Below are positions 31,783 to 41,500 of a stretch of DNA of 44,992 bases, piece by piece. A program made the translations under genes and the position numbers. Positions within the stretch are counted from its first letter, which is position 1, and each line of letters begins with the position of its first letter. The stretch comes from Actinomycetes bacterium (GTDB lineage: Bacteria > Actinomycetota > Acidimicrobiia > Acidimicrobiales > SZUA-35): NCBI GenBank assembly GCA_024280015.1, contig JAJRQY010000002.1, positions 1 through 44,992 of the forward strand, read 5' to 3'. Under the pieces are notes generated by a model. That model was not told the DNA's origin. It ran no database searches and worked only from the letters and a program-made list of their open reading frames with translations.

Positions 31783-32732
31783 GTTCCACCAATTCTGGCC
31801 CCTCAGCCCTGGACATCGCCAAGCAGATTCCAAAACGGATCAAAGCCCACAACGTGGTTGTTATCGCCGCTGGTATTGCCTTCTACGCCCTGCTTGCCCT
31901 GGTCCCGACCCTCATCGCCCTCATGTCCATCTACGCGCTGGTGACCGATCCAAGCGAGATCGCCGACCAGATCAGTGGTATCACCGAAAACATGGAAGAG
32001 ACAGCTGGCAAGCTTCTCCGAGAGCAAGTCGAAACTGCGGTGAAGGAAGCGAAAGGAAGTGCCGGAACCACCGGCCTTGTCCTCGGAATTGTTCTTACCC
32101 TGTTCTCGGCCTCAGGGGCTCTGGCCAAGCTCATGAGCACAATCTCGATGGCCTACGCCGCCGGTGAGACTCGCAAGGGTTGGCAGGTTCGCTTGCTGGC
32201 CTTCGTTTTTGCTGCCGGTGCCATTATTGGTGTGGCCGTACTGGTCTTTGTTCTCGGCGCGGCACCCGCGCTGGCTGACCAGATCGGCCTTGGTAGCGCT
32301 GCCACCTCCGCGGTGAACATCCTGCGATTCCCCGTTGCCCTTCTGGCCATGATGTTTGGGCTGACAATCTTGTACCGCTATGGGCCTGACCGCCCGATCC
32401 GGACCCCGTGGAAGAATGTTGGATCGTTGGCTGGCGCCGGCTCGTTCCTGGTCTTTGTTGCCCTTTTCATGCTGTATTTCAAGTTCGCTGGCGCCATGCC
32501 AGCTTCCTACGGAATCTTGGGATCAATCGCCGCTCTCATCATCTTCTTGCAGCTGGCGGCAATCTCGGTGGTCATTGGGGCAGAAGTAAATGCTGCCATC
32601 GAGGGTTCCAGTATCGACCCACTGGACGGACATCTCGACGACGAAGAAGAGCAGAAGGTCAAGACCGATGCCATCCCTCTGGGAACAGCAGTAGCTGGCC
32701 TTGCCGCCATCTTTGTGCTTGGCCGCGACTAG
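31779..32732 (+). CDS. YihY/BrkB-family membrane protein
   Basis: The 317-residue protein has six membrane segments and the family opening AAGIAFYALLALVPTLIALMS, plus YRYGPDRPIRTPWKNVGSLAGA, which corresponds to the conserved P..r...W...PG.....w block. Its C-terminal tail is acidic. Its members lie in the inner membrane with unclear function and are not the RNase BN they were once named for. ATG 31779 overlaps the small membrane gene. Confidence 0.9.
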   Translation: MSSTNSGPSALDIAKQIPKRIKAHNVVVIAAGIAFYALLALVPTLIALMSIYALVTDPSEIADQISGITENMEETAGKLLREQVETAVKEAKGSAGTTGLVLGIVLTLFSASGALAKLMSTISMAYAAGETRKGWQVRLLAFVFAAGAIIGVAVLVFVLGAAPALADQIGLGSAATSAVNILRFPVALLAMMFGLTILYRYGPDRPIRTPWKNVGSLAGAGSFLVFVALFMLYFKFAGAMPASYGILGSIAALIIFLQLAAISVVIGAEVNAAIEGSSIDPLDGHLDDEEEQKVKTDAIPLGTAVAGLAAIFVLGRD

Positions 32733-32808
32733 TTCGCTGACGTCTCAGGTCAGAGAAACCTGGTAGCCGAAACCTCATAGTCCCGGAGTCCCTGCCGACT
32801 GGGACCCC

Positions 32809-33432
32809 ATGGACGCGGCAACAGGCATCAGAAAGAGGGTCGCTCGACCCCAGCCAGAACCAGCTTCTTCGCGTCCTCCCATCCAGTATCGGCTGCCTAA
32901 GCCCGAAGATTTGGGCAAGATCGAAAAAGAAGAGGAAGAGGACTACACCCCCCTGGTCCTGGCCGCGACCCACGCCGCACTCAGCCTGTTTGTCACTCAG
33001 GCCATCTCATCGATTCTCCTGGCCAACTACTTCGATGCCGTGATCGAGATCCGGTTCGTCTGGAGTGTTGTCCCCTACTTGTCATTGGCGGTGGCACGCC
33101 AGAGCGATCTGATCACGATCGTCTCGTACTCGACGGCCCTGTCGGTTCTGGCAGTTTCAATTGGCACGGTCCAAGCAATATTCCGGTATCGGACCGATCT
33201 CCACAGTCTCTATGGCTGGAGCAGCGGCTTAGCCATGGGGTCTCTCCTTCTGGCCTTCCAGTTCCTTCGCCACTATCTGAACCCACCCGTCATTGACACC
33301 CAGGTGTTGGCCCAAGCAGCTGCCTTCTTGGCTGCGGCTCTCGTGCTCTTTGTTGGCTTCAAACCGCAACCAGACGCGATCAAGAATCACAAGCTCACTA
33401 ACCAGCTACAAACAAGGAAAGAAACAAAATGA
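32809..33432 (+). CDS. Membrane protein of unknown function
   Basis: The 207-residue protein has a ~55-residue polar, proline- and glutamate-rich N-terminal tail (KIEKEEEEDY) and four or five hydrophobic segments (LVLAATHAALSLFVTQAIS, VLAQAAAFLAAALVLFVGF and others). No family recognised. It overlaps the exported protein that follows by four bases (ATGA), so they likely act together. Confidence 0.6.
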   Translation: MDAATGIRKRVARPQPEPASSRPPIQYRLPKPEDLGKIEKEEEEDYTPLVLAATHAALSLFVTQAISSILLANYFDAVIEIRFVWSVVPYLSLAVARQSDLITIVSYSTALSVLAVSIGTVQAIFRYRTDLHSLYGWSSGLAMGSLLLAFQFLRHYLNPPVIDTQVLAQAAAFLAAALVLFVGFKPQPDAIKNHKLTNQLQTRKETK

Positions 33433-34103
33433 TCGGACGAATATCTCGTCGAGCCATGCTCATCATTGTGGCCATGCTCGTGTTCGCGACGCCGGCAATG
33501 GCCTCGCTCGTTGTCCACAACTTCATGGAGGCAGACATCACCTCAGCTGATGCTTGTTTCGTGAAAGTTGCCGGTGACGACTTCGCTTCCTATACCGGGG
33601 CGGGGGCCAATGACCCCTTGTCGTCGTTCTCTGACGACGAAACAACCGATCTCATCCAGATCAATGGTGCGGACCTGCTGGAAGAGAAGATCACCGTCCG
33701 CGGCATGCGCGGCGATCGGGTGATGTACACCGACGTTGTTCGCTATCAGAATAACTGCGACATCTCCCTGGACGTTCGTCTGGTGACCGACGCCGCAACC
33801 GCAACTGGCGATTGGACTGATCGCTCAGCTCGCATCTACTTGTCGGCCCTTCCCGTCGCGATAGGTACCGATCCCGCTGGCCTTGGGCGACCGGGTGTAA
33901 CCGGGGACGGCTGGGATATCACCCCAATCGTGGTCGAAGCCGACACGGGAGCAATCCCGTCAGGCAACCAGAGCACGGGAACCGTTACCTTGGCTCCAGG
34001 CCAAGAACTGCGGGGAGCCTTTGTCATCTCTGCTGGTGTCAATTCATCCAACGGAGCCGTTGGCACCATCAACTGGGTAGCCGAAGCCTCCAACGGAAAC
34101 TAG
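33429..34103 (+). CDS. Exported beta-rich protein of unknown function
   Basis: The 224-residue protein has a clear signal peptide (RRAMLIIVAMLVFATPAMA) and a mature part of alternating strands with two cysteines (Cys at DACFVKV and NNCDIS) that could form a disulfide. Its short N-terminal strand LVVHNFMEADI and the ending GAFVISAGVNSSNGAVG-INWVAEA vaguely recall TasA/camelysin-like fibre subunits, which is only a guess. The gene is coupled to the preceding membrane protein and followed by a hairpin terminator. Confidence 0.6.
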   Translation: MIGRISRRAMLIIVAMLVFATPAMASLVVHNFMEADITSADACFVKVAGDDFASYTGAGANDPLSSFSDDETTDLIQINGADLLEEKITVRGMRGDRVMYTDVVRYQNNCDISLDVRLVTDAATATGDWTDRSARIYLSALPVAIGTDPAGLGRPGVTGDGWDITPIVVEADTGAIPSGNQSTGTVTLAPGQELRGAFVISAGVNSSNGAVGTINWVAEASNGN

Positions 34104-34175
34104 TCAGGATCTGACCAGGATCTGCAATGGAGTAGGCCGACATCGGTCGACTCAATTAGCTGGAACGTGACAACA

Positions 34176-34205
34176 AGAAAGCCGGACCAGTTGGTCCGGC
34201 TTTCT
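34176..34205. terminator. Bidirectional hairpin terminator
   Basis: A perfect 14-bp stem (34176-34189 with 34192-34205) with a two-base loop has AGAAAG on one arm and CTTTCT on the other, so T-rich ends face both ways. It lies 73 bases after the exported-protein gene and ahead of the convergent ferredoxin gene, serving both. Confidence 0.8.
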
Positions 34206-34297
34206 GCAGTTCTATGAACGGGGTTGGCCGTTTGATTCAGACCACAAAGTAGTTCTGAGGTGGTCAGGCAATCAGATCAATCCCGGATGAATCAGAG

Positions 34298-34564
34298 CTA
34301 GTCGACGTCAATGAAGATGCACTCGCCGGGGCATTCCTCGGCGGATTCAATCACACGTTCGAGTCCATCTTCAGGAATTCGAGCCATACCTTCAGCTCCG
34401 GCTGGGTTTGCCTCACCGTCAAAGAGTTTCTCAGCATCGAAGTTATCCGATGATTCTTTGACGTAGTAGAGACCATCATCCATGCCGAAGAAGACGTCAG
34501 GTGCGATTTCTGCACACAGGCCGTCGCCAGTGCAGAGATCCTGATCGATCCAGACTTTGACCAT
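34298..34564 (-). CDS. 3Fe-4S-type ferredoxin
   Basis: The 88-residue acidic protein has C11-TGDGL-C17 and ECPGEC (Cys78, Cys82). The C-x5-C with Asp in place of the central cysteine, followed by a distant C-P, is the pattern of single-cluster 3Fe-4S ferredoxins that feed electrons to cytochrome P450s in actinobacteria. Cys82 is an extra cysteine. The protein is longer than the usual ~65 residues because of a loop of ~20 residues (LFDGEANPAGAEG). It stands alone; no P450 is visible in the window. Confidence 0.85.
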   Translation of the reverse strand: MVKVWIDQDLCTGDGLCAEIAPDVFFGMDDGLYYVKESSDNFDAEKLFDGEANPAGAEGMARIPEDGLERVIESAEECPGECIFIDVD

Positions 34565-34782
34565 TGGGGGTTACCTTTTTCTCACGAGTTATGCGGATAC
34601 TGCCTTATCGGCAGCATTCCAGCGGCTATAAGCGTCAATGACGCCCAATCAATCTTAGCCCGCCCATCGCTGGGATCTCGATTCTGTCACAATCGTTTCT
34701 TGCGAGGTGCTGAGATAGCTCTGCCACCTTTCACGCGGCCAAGTCCTGAGTCGCCAAACTCTGAGATGGGTAGTGTCGGGGG

Positions 34783-36972
34783 GTGAACACGACCTTCCCC
34801 CGCCAGTACGCAGCAACACGGCGCTTTACCATGGGAGCGCCACGGACCGTTGTGGTCAGCAAGGACGGGACTCAAGTATTCTTCCTCCGGTCTCAATCCT
34901 GCGACGATCCAGTCCTGTGTTTGTGGGTGCTGGACCCACAAACAGGTTCAGAACAGCTTTTGGCCGACCCGTCAGTACTTGGTCCCTCTGAGGATGCTGA
35001 TCTGCCAGCAGCCGAGCTAGCGCGACGGGAACGCGCTCGCGAGAGCGCCAACGGTATTGTCTCCTATTCACTGGATCGGGCAGCACAAACCGCAGTCTTC
35101 GCCCTCGGCGGATCTCTCTTTCGCGTCAATACTGCTACCGGAACCACGACGGCCCTCCATGCCAGCAATGATGTCTATGACCCCCGAATCAGTCCCGACG
35201 GAAACCATGTCGCCTACATAAGCGGCCAGACCCTGCGACTGACTTGCCTGGCAAAAGGATGCCTCGCCCACGGTGGCGACGGCGCAAGTAGCGACGGCGC
35301 AAGTAGCGACATCTTGCTGAAAGATGACGAGCACGCACTGGTGAGCTGGGGACGGGCTGAGTTTATTGCGGCCGAAGAAATGAGTCGTACCCGCGGCTAT
35401 TGGTGGTCGCCAGACAGCGATGCCCTTCTGGCCACCCGCGTCGATGAATCACCACTGGAACGCCGTTGGATCAGTGACCCGGCTCATCCCGAACGTGAAC
35501 CGAATGAAGTTCGCTATCCCGCGGCCGGAACCGCAAACGCCACCGTCGACCTTGCTCTGGTGAAACTTGACGGGCAACAGTCCACAATCGACTGGCGGGA
35601 AGGCCGATTCGAGTACTTGGCCAATGTGAAATGGGACACCAGCGGTCCACCCTTGTTACTTCGCCAACCTCGAAACCAACGGAGTCTCTCGATCGCTGAA
35701 CTGGATCTACAAACACTCGCAGTCACCGAGGTTCACCAGATCCAAGATGAGCACTGGGTCGAGCTGGTCCCCGGCTCACCAACCCGCTCCACCCACGGCC
35801 TGCTCACCATTGAAGATCGCTCAGATCACCTGGACAATCGAGTCCTGTGCCTCAACGGCAAGGTGCTCAGTCCTTCCGACGCTCAGGTGCGCTCCATTGT
35901 CGCCGTTCAAGGTGATGAGGCTCTCGTCACGGTCTCGACTGACCCAACAGAGATACATCTTGTTGTGTTGTCGCTCGTTGGCGAGCCGCCGCGCCAACTG
36001 ACCGACCAGCCCGGCGTTCACCACGCCGTCTCCGGAGGCACCACCTTGGCGATCATCTCGTCACTCGCCGATCAATCTCAGACCAGCACGTCACTGCATC
36101 GTTGGGGTGCTGAAGAGGTCAAGGGTGAAAGCGGAACTGTTACCCCTGCTTCCTTTAGCCCCGCCAGCATTACCAATCTGGCCGAGGAGCCGCTACTCAA
36201 GGCTAAGCCCACCTACCTCCGTCTGGGACAGTCCGAACTCAACGCCGCCTTGTTCCTTCCCCAAGACCATGATGGCAAGACCCCCCTCCCCGTCTTGATG
36301 GATCCATACGGGGGACCCCACGCTCAACGCGTGCTCAAGACTCAAAACTCCCACCTCGTTTCCCAATGGTTCGCTAACCAAGGTTTCGCTGTTCTGGTCG
36401 TCGACGGGCGCGGGACACCAGGACGGGGCCCCAAATTCGAACGAGCTGTTTGGGGAGACCTTGCTCAGCCCGTGCTTGATGATCAGATTGAGGCATTGGA
36501 TGCGGCCGCTGCTAGTTACCCCTTCCTTGATCTGGGCCGTGTTGGGATCCGCGGCTGGTCTTTCGGTGGCTATCTGTCTGCTCTGGCAGTTCTGCGCCGA
36601 CCCGACCGGTTTCAGGCGGCCGTTGCTGGTGCTCCCGTTACCAGTTGGCGTCTCTATGACACCCACTACACCGAGCGCTATCTTGGTCACCCTGACACCT
36701 ATCCAGAAAACTATGAACGCAGCGACCTTCTTGACGAGGCTGCTGGGTTGGGGAGCCCTCTCCTGATTATTCACGGACTAGCCGATGACAACGTCGTTGC
36801 TGCTCACACGCTTCTGCTGTCTTCAGCCCTTCTGGCTGCAGGCCGCCAGCACCAAGTACTCCCCCTCTCCGGGGTTACCCACATGACCCCCCAAGCTGTC
36901 GTAGCCGAGAACCTGCTACTCCTACAACGGGACTTCTTACAGGACCATCTTGCGGCGGCCAGGGATTCATGA
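34783..36972 (+). CDS. S9-family peptidase (dipeptidyl peptidase IV-like)
   Basis: The 729-residue protein has an N-terminal beta-propeller (repeats such as DPRISPDGNHVAYIS and YWWSPDSDALLATRVDE, DPPIV_N type) and a C-terminal alpha/beta hydrolase with GWSFGG (Ser593), ADDNV (Asp668/669) and THM (His700). EEMSRTRGYWWSPD contains the Glu-Glu motif that holds the peptide amino end in DPP IV. It has no signal peptide, so it is probably cytoplasmic and cleaves short peptides. Start GTG 34783 has a poor ribosome site. Its stop overlaps the RsgA start by four bases. A 15-base tandem duplication at about 35279-35308 repeats DGASS. Confidence 0.9.
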   Translation: MNTTFPRQYAATRRFTMGAPRTVVVSKDGTQVFFLRSQSCDDPVLCLWVLDPQTGSEQLLADPSVLGPSEDADLPAAELARRERARESANGIVSYSLDRAAQTAVFALGGSLFRVNTATGTTTALHASNDVYDPRISPDGNHVAYISGQTLRLTCLAKGCLAHGGDGASSDGASSDILLKDDEHALVSWGRAEFIAAEEMSRTRGYWWSPDSDALLATRVDESPLERRWISDPAHPEREPNEVRYPAAGTANATVDLALVKLDGQQSTIDWREGRFEYLANVKWDTSGPPLLLRQPRNQRSLSIAELDLQTLAVTEVHQIQDEHWVELVPGSPTRSTHGLLTIEDRSDHLDNRVLCLNGKVLSPSDAQVRSIVAVQGDEALVTVSTDPTEIHLVVLSLVGEPPRQLTDQPGVHHAVSGGTTLAIISSLADQSQTSTSLHRWGAEEVKGESGTVTPASFSPASITNLAEEPLLKAKPTYLRLGQSELNAALFLPQDHDGKTPLPVLMDPYGGPHAQRVLKTQNSHLVSQWFANQGFAVLVVDGRGTPGRGPKFERAVWGDLAQPVLDDQIEALDAAAASYPFLDLGRVGIRGWSFGGYLSALAVLRRPDRFQAAVAGAPVTSWRLYDTHYTERYLGHPDTYPENYERSDLLDEAAGLGSPLLIIHGLADDNVVAAHTLLLSSALLAAGRQHQVLPLSGVTHMTPQAVVAENLLLLQRDFLQDHLAAARDS

Positions 36973-38102
36973 CCGACGATCTCGCCCTGCTCACACCCGA
37001 TCTCCAGTCGTTGGGTTGGGATGACGAGCTGGAGGAATGGGCGTCACAAGCCGCACAACCCTCTGATCCAGATGGGCCAACCGCCCCCATCTTGAGCCGC
37101 GGTCGTATTGCCCGCACCAGTCGCGGATTCTGCCTGGTGTTCACCGGTGGAGAAGCAGTTCTGGCGGCATCAAGTTCGGTGCGTTCGACCACCGGCCTTG
37201 CTCCTTCGACTGGCGACTTTGTCACCGTGGTGGAACACCCAGAAGATGGGCCCTCCATCGGCCAGATCGCGCCACGGCGGACCGCACTCAGTCGGCGGGC
37301 ACCGGGCCGAGTTCCAGAGCCTCAAATCCTGGCCAGCAATATTGATGACATCTTTGTCATGCACGGTCTGGATAGACCATTGAACCTGCGCCGGATTGAG
37401 CGTCAGCTCGTGATCTCCTGGGATAGTGGTGCTCGTCCGATCATCTTGCTCACCAAGGCTGATGAGGTAAGCCATGAAGACGAGGCGATTGCGTCCGTGC
37501 AACGGGCTGCCCCCGACGTGGAGATCATCGCCACCTCAACCATCACTGGTCAAGGCCTTGACCGAGTCCGAGAACTCTTCACGGGAACACGAACCATTGC
37601 CCTCATTGGATTGTCGGGTATCGGCAAGTCGACCCTGGTAAACGAGCTGTCTGATGGAGTCGTGCAACGAACCGGTGAGGTCCGGGCCACTGACCGCCGC
37701 GGCAGGCACACCACGGTCACCCGAGACTTGATCCCCCTGCCACATGGCGGCATCGTCATTGACACCCCAGGCATTCGAGAGGTTGGCCTCTGGCAAAGTC
37801 ATATGGGGCTAGCCAAGACCTTCCCCGAAATCGCCCAGGCGGTTGAGAACTGTCGATTCGCTGACTGCGAGCACCAAGCCGAACCAGGCTGTGCTGTTTC
37901 CGCTGCTCGAATGGACGGACTGATCGAGGACCGCCGCCTCGAACACTGGCAAGACCTGCATGCCGAGCTCAAACTCCAAGATGAACAGCTGGAAGACTTC
38001 TCGCGGCGAGCCGAATCACGCAGTCGGGCAGACGTTCAGGGTCGTCGTGATGGTGAACGCCAGAAAAAGCGGAAGTCGGGGAAGAGACGAAACAGTAGAT
38101 GA
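36969..38102 (+). CDS. rsgA: Ribosome small subunit-dependent GTPase A
   Basis: The 377-residue protein has the circularly permuted GTPase order that defines RsgA/YjeQ: an OB-fold (RIARTSRGFCLVF), then G4 LLTKADE, G5 TSTITGQG, G1 GLSGIGKST (214-222), G2 region RHTTVTR, and G3 DTPGIRE. A C-terminal zinc knuckle follows (Cys295, Cys300, His302, Cys308 in CRFADCEH). RsgA checks late 30S assembly by binding the decoding site. It is translationally coupled to the S9 peptidase. Confidence 0.95.
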   Translation: MTDDLALLTPDLQSLGWDDELEEWASQAAQPSDPDGPTAPILSRGRIARTSRGFCLVFTGGEAVLAASSSVRSTTGLAPSTGDFVTVVEHPEDGPSIGQIAPRRTALSRRAPGRVPEPQILASNIDDIFVMHGLDRPLNLRRIERQLVISWDSGARPIILLTKADEVSHEDEAIASVQRAAPDVEIIATSTITGQGLDRVRELFTGTRTIALIGLSGIGKSTLVNELSDGVVQRTGEVRATDRRGRHTTVTRDLIPLPHGGIVIDTPGIREVGLWQSHMGLAKTFPEIAQAVENCRFADCEHQAEPGCAVSAARMDGLIEDRRLEHWQDLHAELKLQDEQLEDFSRRAESRSRADVQGRRDGERQKKRKSGKRRNSR

Positions 38103-38150
38103 GGTGCCATACTCTGCCCAAGACGATTCATGTTGAACAAGGGAGACGCG

Positions 38151-38594
38151 ATGATCGCCGGGGTCTGGGCACAGAAGATGACGCCAAACACAAAACCAGA
38201 AAGGATTGCCGGCCAGGGCAGGAACGTAAGCTCCACGCGTCTCGCGGCCGCAATCACGGTCAGTCTTTTGTTCCTCGCTGGTTGTGGACGTTCCGGACCC
38301 TCAGATGGGGCCACTCAAACCACAAGCTCAATCATTGTGACTACCCAGCCGGTGACCACCGCCACCACCGCTCCGCCAACGACGGCTCCTCAGCAGCTGA
38401 CCTACCTGGTTCAGTCTGGCGACTCACTTTCCATCATTGCCGAGCGGTTCGGGGTGAGCACAAAAGAACTGGCAAATTTCAATGCCATCACCGACTCAGA
38501 CACCATCAAGATTGGCCAAGAACTCTCTATCCCTCCAACTACTGAGGCTTCGCCGACAACTGTTGTCGGCGACGCCGAGACAACCACCACCTAG
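38151..38594 (+). CDS. LysM-domain lipoprotein
   Basis: The 147-residue protein has a long cytoplasmic leader, a hydrophobic stretch TVSLLFLAGC with a lipobox, a Thr/Pro linker, and one LysM domain (YLVQSGDSLSIIAERFGVS, then IGQELSIP). LysM binds peptidoglycan or chitin sugars. ATG 38151 has AGGGAGA six bases upstream and is preferred over ATG 38130; a later start at 38178 is also possible. Its stop codon overlaps that of the convergent cyclase gene in the palindrome CTAG. Confidence 0.85.
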   Translation: MIAGVWAQKMTPNTKPERIAGQGRNVSSTRLAAAITVSLLFLAGCGRSGPSDGATQTTSSIIVTTQPVTTATTAPPTTAPQQLTYLVQSGDSLSIIAERFGVSTKELANFNAITDSDTIKIGQELSIPPTTEASPTTVVGDAETTTT

Positions 38595-41500
38595 GGAGAA
38601 ACGGTTTCGCCCGTCTCTGATGGTCTTGTTAGTGACCAAATCTGGTTCCATCCATCAGGGTCAACATCAGCCGCTCGCAAGGCAGCTTCTGCCTTCTGCA
38701 AATCGTTACGGCCAAGGACTCCGCCAGCATGATCAATCATGAGTGGGGTTAGCAAGTCATCGGTCCCTCGAACGATTGAGCGGGCTTCTTCGAGTTGATG
38801 ATCGATTCCTGACTGGTCGAACAAAATGCTGTCCCGCAAAGCCAAGGCCAGCCGAGCAAAAACTCGATCCAGGTAGGTGGAAGTCCCCTCAAGAACTCGC
38901 CGAGCCCGCTCTTCGGTTGCCAATAGATCACCCTTTGCCGCTGCGATCATGGCCGATACCGCCAGCGCATAGGAGTTGTAGTCATCGACACCGGACTCGC
39001 TGTCATCTTCATCAATCCAGCGGAGCTGCTCCTCGGCTTCGTTCAGAGCTCCCCTCTGGAGGAGGGCAAGAGCGAGCGAGACCGAGAGATCTCTCGCTCC
39101 AAGCAATTCCATGTCCGCCTGATCTTCATCAAAGCGCGCCGCCCACCGGATAACCCGCTCGGACTCACCCAATCTGGCGGCCGATGAACAGTTGGCGATG
39201 ACAGCCCGTCGACTGGCTTCGACATCGCGATCACGTTCGGCCATGTTGTACGCCATCTCTAAGGCGGCGGTCCCTTCAACCACACGCTTGCGAGAAACAA
39301 GAGCCCGACCCTCAACGGTCTTTCCATCAACTATTAGGCCGATGTCTTTGGCCCGCTCACCAACCATCTGGCTCTGACGAGCAACCTCAAGTGCCCGGTA
39401 GGCGTGCCCTTCCCAAAGCTCAAGTGATCCGAGCAGCGTCAGAATGATGGCCTCGGCCCAGTCATCGCCTCGTCGACGAGTCTCGGGAAGCACCGTGTCA
39501 ATCAGGGCGCGAGCCCGGTCCCATTCACCAAGGTGGAAGGCGACCCAGGCGGCGAGCCCCTGCGTCCAAGTCAAGCCACCGCGATCATCCAACTCCGTGA
39601 ATATTTCCTCGGCCATCTTGATAAGCCGCTTGGCTTCACGAATTCGTCCAACCCGGAACATGAACCAGGCAAGGCTTTGCAGAGCCCACCCTTCTTCTCG
39701 GCGCTCACCAGACTCTCCCGCCACTCGAACCGCTTCTTCCAACGCGGCGGTTGCCGTCTCAGGATCACTGCGGAACACCTCGGCCAAACCAAGCAATCGC
39801 AGGGCCAACGCCTCCTCCGCATGATCACCAAGTTCGTGCAGCCGAGCGGCAGCCTCGGCTAAGCGATCGACCGCCTGATCAAGATCATTGGCTTTTCGGT
39901 CAATGTCGCCCCGCACCAACATTGCTTTGGCCGCCAGCAAGTCATCAGCGTCGACAATCTCATCCAATCGATCGAGGTCATTCCGACAGCCGACGATGTC
40001 GCGCACCTCACAGCGGGCCTTGGCCCGGCCGTACAGGAACTGTGATTTGATTGGATCCAGCGAAACAAGATCCAAACCTGCGGAGTACCAACGCTCCGCC
40101 TCGACTGGCTCGTCAGCGACGAGGGCACGGCGGCCAGCCTCTGCCAACCAATGCAGGGCACGGTCAGTGACATAGTCCCGATCTAGGCCAGCAACGTTGG
40201 AGAGTTCTCGCGTCAGCTGGGCCGCCTGTCGATAATGGTCGGCAATGACAACAACGGCGGAGTTTCGAGGCTCGCCAACCGCCACCGCCTTCTCCAGGTA
40301 GCGAGCAATTCCTTCGTGGCTTTGAGCTCGCACGGTCTTGGTCAACGTGCCGTAGGCAACGTCGCGAATCATGTCCGAACGGAACTCATAGCGCTGACCG
40401 GAGATCTTGAGGAGGTCGTCGTTGGTTAGATTTGTCAGCTCCTCCGAAATGCTTTCGAATCCAAGGGAGTTCTTGAGCATGGTTCGCAGGCCGTCCACCG
40501 GACCGGAACGGCCAAGAACCGACGCTGCTTCCAGCACCGCCCGAGATCGTGAATCCAGCTGGTCCAGACGGGCTGCGACAAGCCCGCGCAGGCTGTCTGG
40601 CATCGAACCGAGACGGCCCGAACCCATCTCGGCGACGACTTCGCTCGCTTCGCCCTTGCGTTGATGGGTAACGAACTCGGCTAGCTCTTCCAGGAAGAAC
40701 GGGTTGCCTCCGCTTCGCTCAACCAGCTCGGCCGACACGTCATCGGGAAGATCAACGCCAAGTTGGGCAAGCAAGGCCCGCGATGAGTCCTCATCGAGGG
40801 GGCCAAGTTGGAGTACCAGGGACCCATGGCGACCTTGGGGAAGATCGAGGGTTTCTGTTGCCCGAGCAGTCATCAAGATGATCAGTTGAGATTGGCAGTG
40901 CTCGGTCAGCATGTGACCAACGAGGTCCCAGATTGGTTCGCCGGCCCAGTGCATGTCACTTAGCATGATGACCACTGGTCGGCGCGCCAGTTCAGCTTCT
41001 AACAATCGTGCCATGGCCAGCGTGACTTCGGCCCGGTTGTTGGTTCCGTCCCCACCCCGAAGCGGGGTTTCATAGCCCAAGGCATGCATGAGGGCCGTAA
41101 CCGTACGGGGGATATCCGAGACCGCTTTTGCCGCCAAATGCGAGGGTAACGAGTTCGTCAGGATGGCTCGGGCTTCTTCCGCAGAAGCGTCGTAAGAAAT
41201 GAAGAAGGCCGATCGGACAATGTCTCCGATGGGCCACCAAACGTTGGCTTCGCCATAGGGCAGTGCACGCCCAGCAAAAACCTGTGCACCCCAATGGTTG
41301 GCGATCAGATTGGCCGCTTCGCGTGCCACCCTGGCCTTACCCATGCCGGCTTCACCCAAGATCAGTGTTGACTGGGCCCGCTTCAGTTCGATGGCAGCCC
41401 GGGCCTGGGCGAAGAGAAGATCCAGTTCATAGTCTCGTCCAACAAAATCGGTTGAGGGACGGGTCCGCATGCCGGGAGGGCGCGTCGCCCGAAGCACCAT

